Both the position numbers and the translations under genes were made by a program. DNA of 64,000 bases from Streptomyces sp. NRRL B-3428 (GTDB taxonomy: Bacteria > Actinomycetota > Actinomycetes > Streptomycetales > Streptomycetaceae). Location: the NCBI GenBank assembly GCA_000721375.1, contig JOGW01000004.1:361504-425503 (forward strand), in the 5' to 3' direction. Under the pieces are notes generated by a model. It ran no database searches and was not told the origin of the DNA. It saw only the letters and a program-made list of their open reading frames with translations. Each line of letters starts with the position of its first letter. Position 1 is the first letter of the stretch. Below, piece after piece: positions 18,192 to 26,462 of this stretch.

Positions 18192-18203
18192 GTGAACAGC
18201 CTA

Positions 18204-18236
18204 CCGGCCGTGGCGGGGCCCGCTCACCACGGCCGG
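18204..18236 (-). terminator. Hairpin after the site-2-type protease gene
   Basis: CCGGCCGTGG / CCACGGCCGG form a perfect 10-bp stem with a 13-base loop between the protease stop (18253) and the trmI start (18191). It would separate the two same-strand genes. Confidence 0.6.
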
Positions 18237-18252
18237 GGACGCCCCTCGGCGG

Positions 18253-19824
18253 TCAGCCGGAGCGGTCCATCGCCTTGACGAAGGCGCGCTCGACGTCGGA
18301 GGTGGACAGGACGCCGTAGATCTCGCCGGTCTCCTCGACCACCAGGTACTCGGTGGCGGGGGTGGCCCGCAGGGTGTCGAGGAGCTCCTCGCCGGAGAGT
18401 TCTGCGGAGACCTTCATGCCCTCGGTGAGGTCCTGCGCAAGGCCGCTGACCGCGACCCACGGGCGGCGGTGCTCCGGGACGCCGGCGATGGCCGCTTCCC
18501 GTACCAGTGAGATGGGGTCTCCGTGGCCGTCCACGACGACGAGCGCGCGGGCACCGGCGTCGTTGGCGCGGCGCAGGGCCTCGGAGAGCGGGGTCGAGGA
18601 CTCCACCGGGACGGCTCGGCGGGTGAGCTTGCGGGCGCGCAGCTCCGGCAGGCGCTCGCGCAGGCGGGCCATGCGCAGGCTGTTGCCCGCACCGGTCCAG
18701 ATGATCGCGGCGAGGATCGCGGCGAGCAGTGCGTCGGTGACGGTGTCCATGCCGACGGAGTCGGTGGCCTCCGCGCCGAGCACGCCGGTCTGGGTGAGCA
18801 GGGGCAGGCCGATCAGTACGGAGACGGCGAGGGCGCGGCCCACCCAGGCGGCGGCGACGGTGCCGCTCATCGGCTTGCCGGTGATCTTCCAGACGACGGC
18901 GCGCAGCATCCGGCCGCCGTCGAGCGGCAGTCCGGGCAGCAGGTTGAAGGCGGCCACGATCAGGTTCGAGATCATCAGTCCGGCCACGAGGACACCGGGT
19001 ACGGTGCCGGGTTCGACGGCCTGCATGCCCGCGTAGAAGACACCCGCGAGGACGAGGGAGAGCAGCGGGCCGACGAAGGCGAGCACGAACTCGCGGCCCG
19101 GGGTCTCGGACTCCTTCTCGATCTCCGAGACGCCGCCGAAGAACTGCAGCTGGATCTTGCGCACCGGGAGCTTGAAGCGCAGCGCGGCGACGGTGTGGGC
19201 GAGTTCGTGGACGAGGACCGAGGCGTAGAAGGCGACGGCGAAGAAGAGGGAGACGAGGTAGCGGGCGGCGCCGAGCTCGGGCAGGACGCGGTCGAGCTGA
19301 CCGCCGAAGACCCAGGTGATCAGAGCGGCGACGAGGAACCAGCTGGGCGCCACGTAGATCGGTACGCCCAAGATCCGGCCCATGAGGAGGCCGCCGCCGG
19401 GCGCCTTCTTGTCCTGGTCGCCGCCGGGTTTGCCCTTGCCTTCGGTCCCGGTGGTGTGCTGGGTGAGGGCCCGGATCTCTGCGGTGTGCTGCTGAGCGTC
19501 GGGCTTTGCAGCTGCGGACGGGGTGCCGGTTGCGGTGGGGGCGGCGTCGCCTTGCCCGGACCGCTCGGTGTCCGCGGTGGGTGCCGCCTGGTGCGCGGGA
19601 TCCGCTTCGGTGTCCACGGGTTGCGCCTCGTCGCGTACGGGGAGGTCCTCGTCTTCGCGTACGCCTGGGTCAACGCCCTGTCCCGCGGCGGCATCGCCTT
19701 CGTCCCGTACGGGAGCGTCGCCGTCCTGCCGGGCCGGCAGCCGCGGCGGCACGTTCCGCTCGGACGTGGGGCCGCTGTCCCCGCCGCCGGTACGCGGCAG
19801 TCCGCTCGCGCCGCTCTCGTCCAC
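18253..19824 (-). CDS. Site-2-type intramembrane metalloprotease (M50) with CBS domains
   Basis: This 523-residue protein has four or more membrane segments. It has HELAH (residues 206-210), the zinc-binding HExxH, and the second M50 motif NLLPGLPLDGGRML near residue 300. Such enzymes cut membrane substrates, often anti-sigma factors. Two CBS motifs fill the C-terminus (RRAVPVESSTPLSEALRRAN; SAELSGEELLDTLRATPATE), suggesting nucleotide sensing; CBS-fused M50 proteases form a distinct subgroup. The first roughly 145 residues are acidic, low-complexity and poorly conserved-looking, so a later start near MGRILGVPIYVAPSW is possible. The GTG start at 19824 has AAGGGG upstream. Confidence 0.9.
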   Translation of the reverse strand: MDESGASGLPRTGGGDSGPTSERNVPPRLPARQDGDAPVRDEGDAAAGQGVDPGVREDEDLPVRDEAQPVDTEADPAHQAAPTADTERSGQGDAAPTATGTPSAAAKPDAQQHTAEIRALTQHTTGTEGKGKPGGDQDKKAPGGGLLMGRILGVPIYVAPSWFLVAALITWVFGGQLDRVLPELGAARYLVSLFFAVAFYASVLVHELAHTVAALRFKLPVRKIQLQFFGGVSEIEKESETPGREFVLAFVGPLLSLVLAGVFYAGMQAVEPGTVPGVLVAGLMISNLIVAAFNLLPGLPLDGGRMLRAVVWKITGKPMSGTVAAAWVGRALAVSVLIGLPLLTQTGVLGAEATDSVGMDTVTDALLAAILAAIIWTGAGNSLRMARLRERLPELRARKLTRRAVPVESSTPLSEALRRANDAGARALVVVDGHGDPISLVREAAIAGVPEHRRPWVAVSGLAQDLTEGMKVSAELSGEELLDTLRATPATEYLVVEETGEIYGVLSTSDVERAFVKAMDRSG

Positions 19825-20042
19825 TGTGAGCCCCTTCAGTCCCCGCCGTGTCCTGTCGTGCCCATCGTTCCGCTACGTACGGATCGTCCCGCCGCCACCG
19901 TCCCGAGTGCGCTCCGCCGGCCCGACAGCCGTGTGCCGACGGGGCGTTGCACGTGCGTCACTCTCTCACGATCATGCGGAACGGCAGAGCTCCCGTCGAT
20001 GGTAGGCGTCCGTTGTCAGTCATGGGCCGTAGGGTCTTCTGC

Positions 20043-20972
20043 ATGGACAACAGCACCGAGGCCGGCGGGCCCGCGGCGAGCGTCGCAGAACCCTCGGGTG
20101 TGGCGAAGGCGCCGAGCGCGCCCGTGTCGCTCTCGCCTTCGCGGGCGAGCGACTTCATGCAGTGCCCCCTGCTCTACCGCTTCCGGGTCATCGACAAGCT
20201 GCCCGAGAAGCCGAGCCCGGCCGCCACCCGCGGCACCCTGGTGCATGCCGTCCTGGAGCGTCTCTTCGACGCGCCCGCCGCCGAGCGCACCGCGCCGCGC
20301 GCCAAGTCGCTGATCCCCGGGCAGTGGGACCGGCTCAGGGAGTCGAAGCCCGAGCTGGCGGAGCTGTTCCAGGACACCGACGAGCGCACGGCCGGTGACC
20401 AGCTCTCCCAGTGGCTCACCGAGGCGGAGGCGCTCGTCGAGCGGTGGTTCACGCTCGAGGACCCCACGCGGCTCGAGCCGGCCGAGCGTGAGCTGTTCGT
20501 CGAGACCAGCCTGGAGTCGGGGCTCAAGCTGCGCGGAATCATCGACCGCGTGGATGTGGCGCCCACCGGCGAGGTGCGGATCGTCGACTACAAGACGGGC
20601 AAGGCGCCGCGCGCGGAGTACGCGGACGGTGCGCTGTTCCAGATGAAGTTCTACGCCCTGGTGGTGTGGCGGCTGAAGGGCGTGATCCCGCGCCGGCTGC
20701 AGCTGGTCTATCTCGGCAGTGGTGATGTGCTGACGTACGACCCGGTGACGGCCGATCTGGAGATGGTGGAGCGCAAGCTGCACGCGCTGTGGGAGGCCAT
20801 CCGCGAGGCCACGGAGACGGGTGAGTGGCGTCCGCGGCCCAGCAAGCTGTGCGGCTGGTGCGACCACCAGGCCGTGTGTCCGGAATTCGGGGGTACTCCC
20901 CCGCCGTATCCGCTGCAGATCCGCCCGCCGCGTCCCGCCGGGGACGCTCAGGGCACAATGGGGCCGGTCTAG
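20043..20972 (+). CDS. RecB-family Fe-S exonuclease
   Basis: A stand-alone PD-(D/E)XK nuclease of 309 residues. Signature blocks are SPSRASDFMQCPLLYRFRVI, GTLVHAVLERLF, LRGIIDRVDVAPTGEVRIVD and YKTGKAPRAE (the D...D-x-K catalytic set). Four cysteines (CPLL near the N-terminus and CGWCDHQAVCPEF at the C-terminus) match the Fe-S cluster staple of AddB/Cas4-type nucleases. It most likely processes DNA ends in repair. The ATG at 20043 (MDNSTEAGGP) is chosen as the last start before the conserved block; starts up to 19848 are open but lack a clear ribosome binding site. The response regulator follows 46 bases later on the same strand. Confidence 0.9.
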   Translation: MDNSTEAGGPAASVAEPSGVAKAPSAPVSLSPSRASDFMQCPLLYRFRVIDKLPEKPSPAATRGTLVHAVLERLFDAPAAERTAPRAKSLIPGQWDRLRESKPELAELFQDTDERTAGDQLSQWLTEAEALVERWFTLEDPTRLEPAERELFVETSLESGLKLRGIIDRVDVAPTGEVRIVDYKTGKAPRAEYADGALFQMKFYALVVWRLKGVIPRRLQLVYLGSGDVLTYDPVTADLEMVERKLHALWEAIREATETGEWRPRPSKLCGWCDHQAVCPEFGGTPPPYPLQIRPPRPAGDAQGTMGPV

Positions 20973-21018
20973 TCCTCATCGAGAGGGCATGGGCCGCGCT
21001 GAACTAAGGAGAGATGCT

Positions 21019-21690
21019 GTGGCGATCCGCGTCCTGCTGGTCGACGACCAGCCGCTGCTGCGCACCGGATTCCGGATGATTCTGGAGGCCGAGCAGGATC
21101 TCGCGGTAGTGGGCGAGGCCGGTGACGGTCTGCAGGCGCTCGACCAGGTGCGTGCGCTGCAGCCCGATGTCGTGCTCATGGACATCCGGATGCCGCGGAT
21201 GGACGGCGTCGAGGCGACCCGACAGATCACCGGGCCGGAGCGCAACGGTCCGGCGAAGGTCCTGGTGCTCACCACCTTCGACCTCGACGAGTACGTGGTC
21301 GAAGCGCTGAAGGCAGGTGCCAGCGGCTTCCTGCTCAAGGACGCGCCCGCCACCGAGCTGGTGCAGGCGATCCGGGTGGTCGCGGCCGGCGAGGCGATGC
21401 TCGCGCCGAGCATCACGCGCCGGCTGCTCGACAAGTACGCCGACCATCTGCCGTCGGGCGAGGAGCCCGTGCCGGACACGCTGGGCACCCTGACCGATCG
21501 TGAGGTCGAGGTGCTCAAGCTGGTGGCGCGCGGTCTTTCCAATGCGGAGATCGCCGCGGATCTGTTCGTCAGCGAGACCACCGTGAAGACCCATGTGGGC
21601 CATGTGCTGACCAAGTTGGGGCTCAGGGACCGGGTGCAGGCCGCGGTCTACGCGTACGAGAGCGGTCTCGTACGGCCTGGGGCGCAGTAG
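21019..21690 (+). CDS. NarL/FixJ-family response regulator
   Basis: A 223-residue two-component regulator. The receiver domain has the acidic pocket VDD, the phosphoacceptor Asp55 (DVVLMDIRMPRMDG) and the LLKDA lysine. The C-terminal LuxR-type helix-turn-helix is LTDREVEVLKLVARGLSNAE then LFVSETTVKTHVGHVLTKLG. The GTG at 21019 has AAGGAGA 7 bases upstream and gives the standard MAIRVLLVDDQ start. No histidine kinase is encoded beside it, so it is an orphan regulator in this window. Confidence 0.95.
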   Translation: MAIRVLLVDDQPLLRTGFRMILEAEQDLAVVGEAGDGLQALDQVRALQPDVVLMDIRMPRMDGVEATRQITGPERNGPAKVLVLTTFDLDEYVVEALKAGASGFLLKDAPATELVQAIRVVAAGEAMLAPSITRRLLDKYADHLPSGEEPVPDTLGTLTDREVEVLKLVARGLSNAEIAADLFVSETTVKTHVGHVLTKLGLRDRVQAAVYAYESGLVRPGAQ

Positions 21691-21721
21691 CCGAGCCGTC
21701 CGCGAGGAAGAAGTGCCTGAC

Positions 21722-21772
21722 GTACGAAGAGGAGGGCCGCACCCGACACGGGTGCGGCCCTCCTCTTCGTAC
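21722..21772. terminator. Bidirectional terminator with a perfect 24-bp stem
   Basis: A 24-base arm beginning GTACGAAGAGGAGGGC is exactly complementary to the arm ending GCCCTCCTCTTCGTAC, with only ACA as loop. It lies between the convergent response-regulator (stop 21690) and substrate-binding-protein (stop 21790) genes. Confidence 0.9.
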
Positions 21773-21789
21773 AGGCCCGCGCAGGCGGG

Positions 21790-23370
21790 TCAGCCCTTGT
21801 GCAGCTCCCAGAAGCGGAAGACCGTCGAGGAGTCCAGGCACCACTCGACGCCGGAGATCTCCTCGCCGACGACGGCGTACTGCTTGCCCTGCCACAGCGG
21901 GATGATCGGCAGCTCGGCGGCGACGAGGTCCTGCAGCTCGCCGAACTGGCTCTTGGTGGCGGTGCGTTCGGTCAGCGTGGCCGTGCCCGGGATGATCCGG
22001 CCGGTGATCGCGTCGTTGGTGTAGTTGTTCATCAGGACGTTGTCCTTGCCGAAGAACGGCTGCGTGAAGTTCTCCGGGTCCGGATAGTCGGGAACCCAGC
22101 CCTTCACGTAGACGCCGTACTTGCCGGCCTCGACGCCCTTCTCGTACTGGTCGAAGGGCACCGACTTCACATCGGCCTGGAACAGGCCGCTGTCGTTGAG
22201 CTGCTTGGCGATCGCCTTGAACTCCTCGACGGTGGCCGGGCCGTAACGCGCGGGCGTCGCCCACAGCGTCAGCTTGACCTTGTCGGTGATGCCCTCGGAG
22301 CGCAGCGCCTGCTCGGCCTTGTCGCGCTGCGGACTACCGCCGTAGGTGTCGAAGAACGCGGTGTTGTGGCCCTCGATACCGGCCGGAATGATCGAGTAGA
22401 GCGCCGAGGCGGTCTGGTCGTACACCTCGGAGACCAGCTTCTCGCGGTCGATCAGATACGCGAGGGCCTTGCGCACACCGAGCTTGCCGACGACCGGGTC
22501 GTTCACGTTGAGGACCAGGTGCTGCACCTCGGCACTGGTGCCCTCGACGACCTCCACCTGCTGGTCGGAGCTGCCGCTGCCAAGGTCGGCGATATCGCCG
22601 GCCGACAGGCCTCGGTAGGCGATATCGATGTCGCCGCCGAGCATCGCCTGCTTCAGCTTCTCGCGGTCGTCGTGGAAGAAGCGCAGCGTGACACCCGAGT
22701 TCTGGGTCTCGGCCTCGCCCTTGTAGGAGCTGTTGACCTTGAACACGGCCTCGTTGTCGCCGTACGAGTCCAGCGTGTAGGCGCCCGAACCGACCGCCTT
22801 TCCGTCGGTGCGCAGCTTGCCGGCGGGGTACTCGCGGTGGTCCACGATCGAGCCGGCACCGGAGGCGATCTTGCTGGGGAAGGTCGCGTCGGGGACCTTG
22901 AGGTGGAAGACCACCGTCTTGGCGTCCGGGGTCGTGATCTTGTCGAGCGAGCTGAACATGACGGCAGGGCCGTCCGGGTCGTCGATCTTCACGGTCCGGT
23001 CGAAGGAGTACTTGACGTCCTTCGAGGTCAGCTCGTTGCCGTTGGAGAACTCCAGACCGTCACGCAGGGTGCAGGTGAGTTCCTTGGTCGCCGAGTCCGT
23101 GAACTTGCAGCTCTCGGCCGCCTCCGGCTCCGGCTCCGTACCGCCCTTGGGGAAGGCGAGGAGCGACTGGAAGACGTTGTTGAAGAGCAGCCAGGAGCCC
23201 GGGTCGTAGCCGGATGCCGGGTCGGTCGCCAGCACGTCGTCGGACATGCCGACCACGACCGCGCCGTCCTCGCCCGCGCTTCCGCCCTGCTCGGTACCGC
23301 AGCCGGTGAGCAGTCCGGCGGCGAGGCCGGCCGCCAGGATCGGGGCAGGCAAGGACTTACGTATGTTCAC
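21790..23370 (-). CDS. ABC transporter substrate-binding lipoprotein, family 5 (first of two)
   Basis: A 526-residue oligopeptide/solute-binding protein of the SBP_bac_5 family. It has a lipoprotein signal with lipobox LLTGC (Cys24). Family blocks are TCTLRDGLEFSNGNELTSKD, VVFHLKVPDATFPSKIASGA, VRKALAYLIDREKLVSEVYD and a C-terminal DLVAAELPIIPLWQGKQYAV. It is related along its whole length to the next upstream gene (23475-25106). No permease or ATPase gene is nearby, so it must deliver its ligand to transporter subunits encoded elsewhere. The ligand is probably a peptide, but this is inferred from the family. Confidence 0.93.
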   Translation of the reverse strand: MNIRKSLPAPILAAGLAAGLLTGCGTEQGGSAGEDGAVVVGMSDDVLATDPASGYDPGSWLLFNNVFQSLLAFPKGGTEPEPEAAESCKFTDSATKELTCTLRDGLEFSNGNELTSKDVKYSFDRTVKIDDPDGPAVMFSSLDKITTPDAKTVVFHLKVPDATFPSKIASGAGSIVDHREYPAGKLRTDGKAVGSGAYTLDSYGDNEAVFKVNSSYKGEAETQNSGVTLRFFHDDREKLKQAMLGGDIDIAYRGLSAGDIADLGSGSSDQQVEVVEGTSAEVQHLVLNVNDPVVGKLGVRKALAYLIDREKLVSEVYDQTASALYSIIPAGIEGHNTAFFDTYGGSPQRDKAEQALRSEGITDKVKLTLWATPARYGPATVEEFKAIAKQLNDSGLFQADVKSVPFDQYEKGVEAGKYGVYVKGWVPDYPDPENFTQPFFGKDNVLMNNYTNDAITGRIIPGTATLTERTATKSQFGELQDLVAAELPIIPLWQGKQYAVVGEEISGVEWCLDSSTVFRFWELHKG

Positions 23371-23412
23371 TGGATCCTCGGAGGTGTGGTGAGACCGAAG
23401 GTGTGGAGGAGA

Positions 23413-23440
23413 CGGGCACGCCCGTGCGGGGGCGTGCCCG
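23413..23440 (-). terminator. Terminator between the two substrate-binding protein genes
   Basis: CGGGCACGCCC / GGGCGTGCCCG form an 11-bp perfect stem with a 6-base loop in the 104-base gap. It suggests the two paralogues are separate transcription units, or that the upstream one is partly terminated. Confidence 0.7.
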
Positions 23441-23474
23441 TGTGCTCAGCGCTGCCGCCGAGCGGGCGCCGGCG

Positions 23475-25106
23475 TCACTCGCCGATGCCGCGCCCGAGCT
23501 CCCAGAGCTGCATGTTGGAGGAGGAGTTGAGGACCCACTCGACGCCGGTGATGTCGTCACGCGCGGCGACGTACGTCTTGCCCTGCCACAGCGGAAGGAT
23601 CGGAACGTCCTCGGCGATGACGTCCTGGATCGCCTTCAGGGAGTCGCTCGCGGCGAGGCGGTCGGCTTCCCGACGGGACGCGGGGATGAGGTCGTTGATG
23701 ATCTCGCTGTTGCGGTACGGGGAGTTGAGGAAGTTGTCCTCGCCGACGAACGGGGCGAGGAAGTTGTCCGCGTCCGGGAAGTCGGGGAACCAGCCCATGC
23801 CGTAGACGCCGTACTCGCCCTTGAGCTCCGCGGGAAGGTACTTCTTCCACGGCTTGCCCTCGATGGTCACATCGAACAGACCGCTGTCGTTGAGCTGCTT
23901 GCTCAGCACCTCGAACTCCTGCTTGGTGACCTCACCGTAGTGGTCGGTCGTGTAGTGCAGGGTCAGCTTGACCGGGGTCTTGATGCCGGCCTTGCTGAGG
24001 TAGCCGGCTGCCCTCGCCTTGTTCGGCTCGCTGTACTTGTTGAAGAAGGAGTTCTTGTGCCCGGTGATGCTGGTGGGCACGAGCGAGTACAGCTTCTCCG
24101 CGGTGGTGCCGTACACCTCGGAGACCAGCGCGGCGCGGTCGACGAGCTGGGCCATGGCCTGGCGGACGGCCTTCTCCTTGACCACGGGAGCGTCGGTGTC
24201 GAAGCCGAGGTAGCGGATCTCGAGGCCGGGCATCTCGACGAGCTCGATGCCCTCGTCCTCGCCTTCGGTGAAGTCCTTGATCTGCGCGGGCTCGATGGTG
24301 CGGCCCATCACGTCGATATCGCCGCTCTTGAGCGCCGTGCTCATCTCGGAGGCCTTGGCGAAGGTCCGCATCTCGATCTTGTCGCTGTTGACCTTCAGCG
24401 AACCCTTGTAGTTCGAGTTCTTCGTGAAGACCGTCTTGACGACCTCTTCGCCGTCGTCGCCCTTCCGGGTCTCCGTCTCGGCGGTGTACGGGCCGGAGCC
24501 GTCGATCTGGAAGCCGGCGCGCAGCTTGCCCTTGGGGTACTCATCGGGGTTGATGATGCCCGCCGCGGGCGTGGCCAGCTTCTGCGGGAACGTCGCGTCG
24601 GAGGCCTTGAGGTGGAAGACGATCTTCTTCTCGCCGACCGGCTCTACCTTGTCGATGCCCGAGAGCAGCGAGGCGACACCGCTGTTCTGGGCGTCCGGGA
24701 GGCTCTCACCGAGGTCCATGACCCGCTGGACGGAGTACTGGACGTCGTCGGCCGTCAGATCGTCCCCGTTGGAGAACTTCAGCCCGTCGCGCAGCGTGCA
24801 CTCGTAGCGCTTGTTGATGTTGTCCGTGAACCCGCAGCGCTCGGCGGCCTCGGGCTCGGGCTCGCCACCGCCGCGCGGCGAGATCAGCAGCGTCTGCACG
24901 GTCTGGCGCAGCACGTTCCACGAACCGGCGTCGTAGGCGTACGCGGTGTCGAACGGCGCCGGGGCGTCGGAGGTGGCGGCGAACGCGTCAGTGGTACCGA
25001 TCACGATCGCGTCGCCACTGTCCCCGCCGCCGTCGCTGCCGCAGGCGGCGAGGACGGGGGCGAGCAGGCCAACAACGACCGGCAGCACCAGTGTCTTGCG
25101 ATTCAT
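23475..25106 (-). CDS. ABC transporter substrate-binding lipoprotein, family 5 (second of two)
   Basis: A 543-residue SBP_bac_5 protein with signal peptide and lipobox VLAAC (MNRKTLVLPVVVGLLAPVLA then Cys). It shares with its neighbour the blocks YECTLRDGLKFSNGDDLTAD, SDATFPQKLATPAAGIINPD, VRQAMAQLVDRAALVSEVYG, and VIAEDVPILPLWQGKTYVAA. The pair therefore arose by tandem duplication. The ATG at 25106 is chosen because GGAG lies 10 bases upstream and it begins a canonical signal peptide. The 490-base region in front holds the promoter. As for its partner, the transport subunits are not in the window. Confidence 0.93.
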   Translation of the reverse strand: MNRKTLVLPVVVGLLAPVLAACGSDGGGDSGDAIVIGTTDAFAATSDAPAPFDTAYAYDAGSWNVLRQTVQTLLISPRGGGEPEPEAAERCGFTDNINKRYECTLRDGLKFSNGDDLTADDVQYSVQRVMDLGESLPDAQNSGVASLLSGIDKVEPVGEKKIVFHLKASDATFPQKLATPAAGIINPDEYPKGKLRAGFQIDGSGPYTAETETRKGDDGEEVVKTVFTKNSNYKGSLKVNSDKIEMRTFAKASEMSTALKSGDIDVMGRTIEPAQIKDFTEGEDEGIELVEMPGLEIRYLGFDTDAPVVKEKAVRQAMAQLVDRAALVSEVYGTTAEKLYSLVPTSITGHKNSFFNKYSEPNKARAAGYLSKAGIKTPVKLTLHYTTDHYGEVTKQEFEVLSKQLNDSGLFDVTIEGKPWKKYLPAELKGEYGVYGMGWFPDFPDADNFLAPFVGEDNFLNSPYRNSEIINDLIPASRREADRLAASDSLKAIQDVIAEDVPILPLWQGKTYVAARDDITGVEWVLNSSSNMQLWELGRGIGE

Positions 25107-25596
25107 GCGCGAAGTACTCCAACGATCGATCCCCAAGTCCCGGCGGCGGGGGGTGGGTGCGCAGGGCAGGGAAGTTATGACGGTGTTCTGGGGGTTCTCG
25201 CGAAGACATTAGTGCGCGGCGTCAGGTGGGTTGCAGCGCCCCGGAGTTGGACGTAATCACACAGCGGGAGCGAACGCGGACACACCGAAATCCGGGGTAC
25301 GGAATGTTTCGTGCACGCCTTGACCAATCGGTACACAACGACGTGCCGGAACCCCCGCAAACGGGGGCTACAGCACATGCACCCACAACTGTCGACCGCT
25401 ATGCGCGTGATAAACATCACCCTGTCAACTCGATTGAGCGTCAAGGGAATTAACCACTGACGGGTGACGGAAAATACACGCGCCAATGCGCTGCGTTTGC
25501 CGTGCATTCGGCGGAACACGCTCGGTGAACGGCCGATGCATTCCCGTAATCGACGGGTGAGCGCTTTCCGGCCGATGGCCGGGTTCCGCTTATCGG
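25107..25596. other. 490-base intergenic region with promoter-like elements
   Basis: No gene is supported here. The minus strand has TTGACA (25423-25428, read in reverse), a possible -35 for the substrate-binding protein. GTGAT-AAAC-ATCAC (25407-25420) is a 5-bp dyad just downstream of it. CCCCCG-CAAA-CGGGGG (25352-25367) and CCGGCC-GAT-GGCCGG (25568-25582) are hairpins, the latter 15 bases past the HAD phosphatase stop and probably its terminator. Confidence 0.5.
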
Positions 25597-26289
25597 TCAG
25601 TGACCCACAAGGGCCCGCAGGAACGGCAGGTTCACTTCTTCGAGCGAGGAGACGACCGTACGGCCGGGGCTGGGCGCGATCGGTGCCACCGAGGGGACCG
25701 CGACCACCCGGCAGCCGGCCGCCTCGGCGGCGGCGACGCCCGTGGCGGTGTCCTCGACCACGGCGCAGCGCGCGGGGTCGACGCCCAGACGGGCCGCGGC
25801 GTGCAGATACGGGTCGGGGTGCGGCTTGGTGCGCTGCACCTCGTCGCCGGCCACGGTCAGGGCGAAGTGGTGGCTGCCGAGCGATTCGAGTACGCGGTCG
25901 ATGATGCGGCGGTGCGATGCGGAGACCAGGGCCGTGGGCACCTCGTGCGCGACGAGTTCGGCGAGCAGGCGTGCGGCGCCGGGCATCAGCGGCAGGGCCC
26001 GGCTGATGCGGTCCTCGAAGGCGTCGTTGAGCAGCACCGTCAGCTCCGGCAGCGTGATGTCCGCGCCGGTGGACTCGATGAGGAACCCGGCGCTGCGGCT
26101 CATCGGCCCGCCCACGACCACGTCGCGCCAGGACTCGTCCAGCGCGTGGCCGAGCTGCGCGAACGCCTCGACCTCGGCGTCCCACCAGAAGCCCTCGGTG
26201 TCCACGAGGGTGCCGTCCATGTCGAGCAGCACGGCCTGCAGATTGCTTTGCGCCGTACGTGTACCGACTGCGGGGACCGTACTGGTCAT
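25597..26289 (-). CDS. HAD-superfamily phosphatase, β-phosphoglucomutase-like
   Basis: A 230-residue cytoplasmic hydrolase with motif I LLDMDGTLVDTE (nucleophile and acid Asp pair), motif II TALVSASHRR, motif III lysine in VQRTKPHPDPYLHAA and motif IV VVEDTATGVAAAEAAG. The alpha-helical cap between motif I and II is the subclass IA type. Length and the KPHPDPYL block match the family with sugar phosphatases and β-phosphoglucomutase. Specificity cannot be decided from sequence. It lies downstream of metH on the same strand but across a hairpin-rich gap of 173 bases, so it is probably separately transcribed. Confidence 0.92.
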   Translation of the reverse strand: MTSTVPAVGTRTAQSNLQAVLLDMDGTLVDTEGFWWDAEVEAFAQLGHALDESWRDVVVGGPMSRSAGFLIESTGADITLPELTVLLNDAFEDRISRALPLMPGAARLLAELVAHEVPTALVSASHRRIIDRVLESLGSHHFALTVAGDEVQRTKPHPDPYLHAAARLGVDPARCAVVEDTATGVAAAEAAGCRVVAVPSVAPIAPSPGRTVVSSLEEVNLPFLRALVGH

Positions 26290-26316
26290 TCGGCCACACC
26301 TCCATAAGGGACGAGA

Positions 26317-26413
26317 AGGCCGGTCGCCTGGACCCGCGGTGATTTCCGCTGGTGAAGGCGACCGGCCTGCACTGGACCGACCAGTGTACGTCCCGTCCGC
26401 GCGAAGTGCGCGG
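26317..26413 (-). terminator. Hairpin-rich gap between metH and the HAD phosphatase
   Basis: Two perfect stems: AGGCCGGTCGCCT / AGGCGACCGGCCT (26317-26368, 13 bp, 26-base loop) and CCGCGC / GCGCGG (26397-26413). The second lies 50 bases past the metH stop and is the likely terminator. The first lies in the HAD leader and could be an attenuator. Confidence 0.55.
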
Positions 26414-26462
26414 GAGATCCTCTCCGGGCTTTCGAGGGGCTTTCCCCGGTACCCCGAACGCC

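Noticed and set aside
19848..20042. Longer N-terminus for the RecB-like nuclease
   Set aside because: The added 65 residues are Arg/Pro/Ser-rich with no conserved block and no ribosome binding site.
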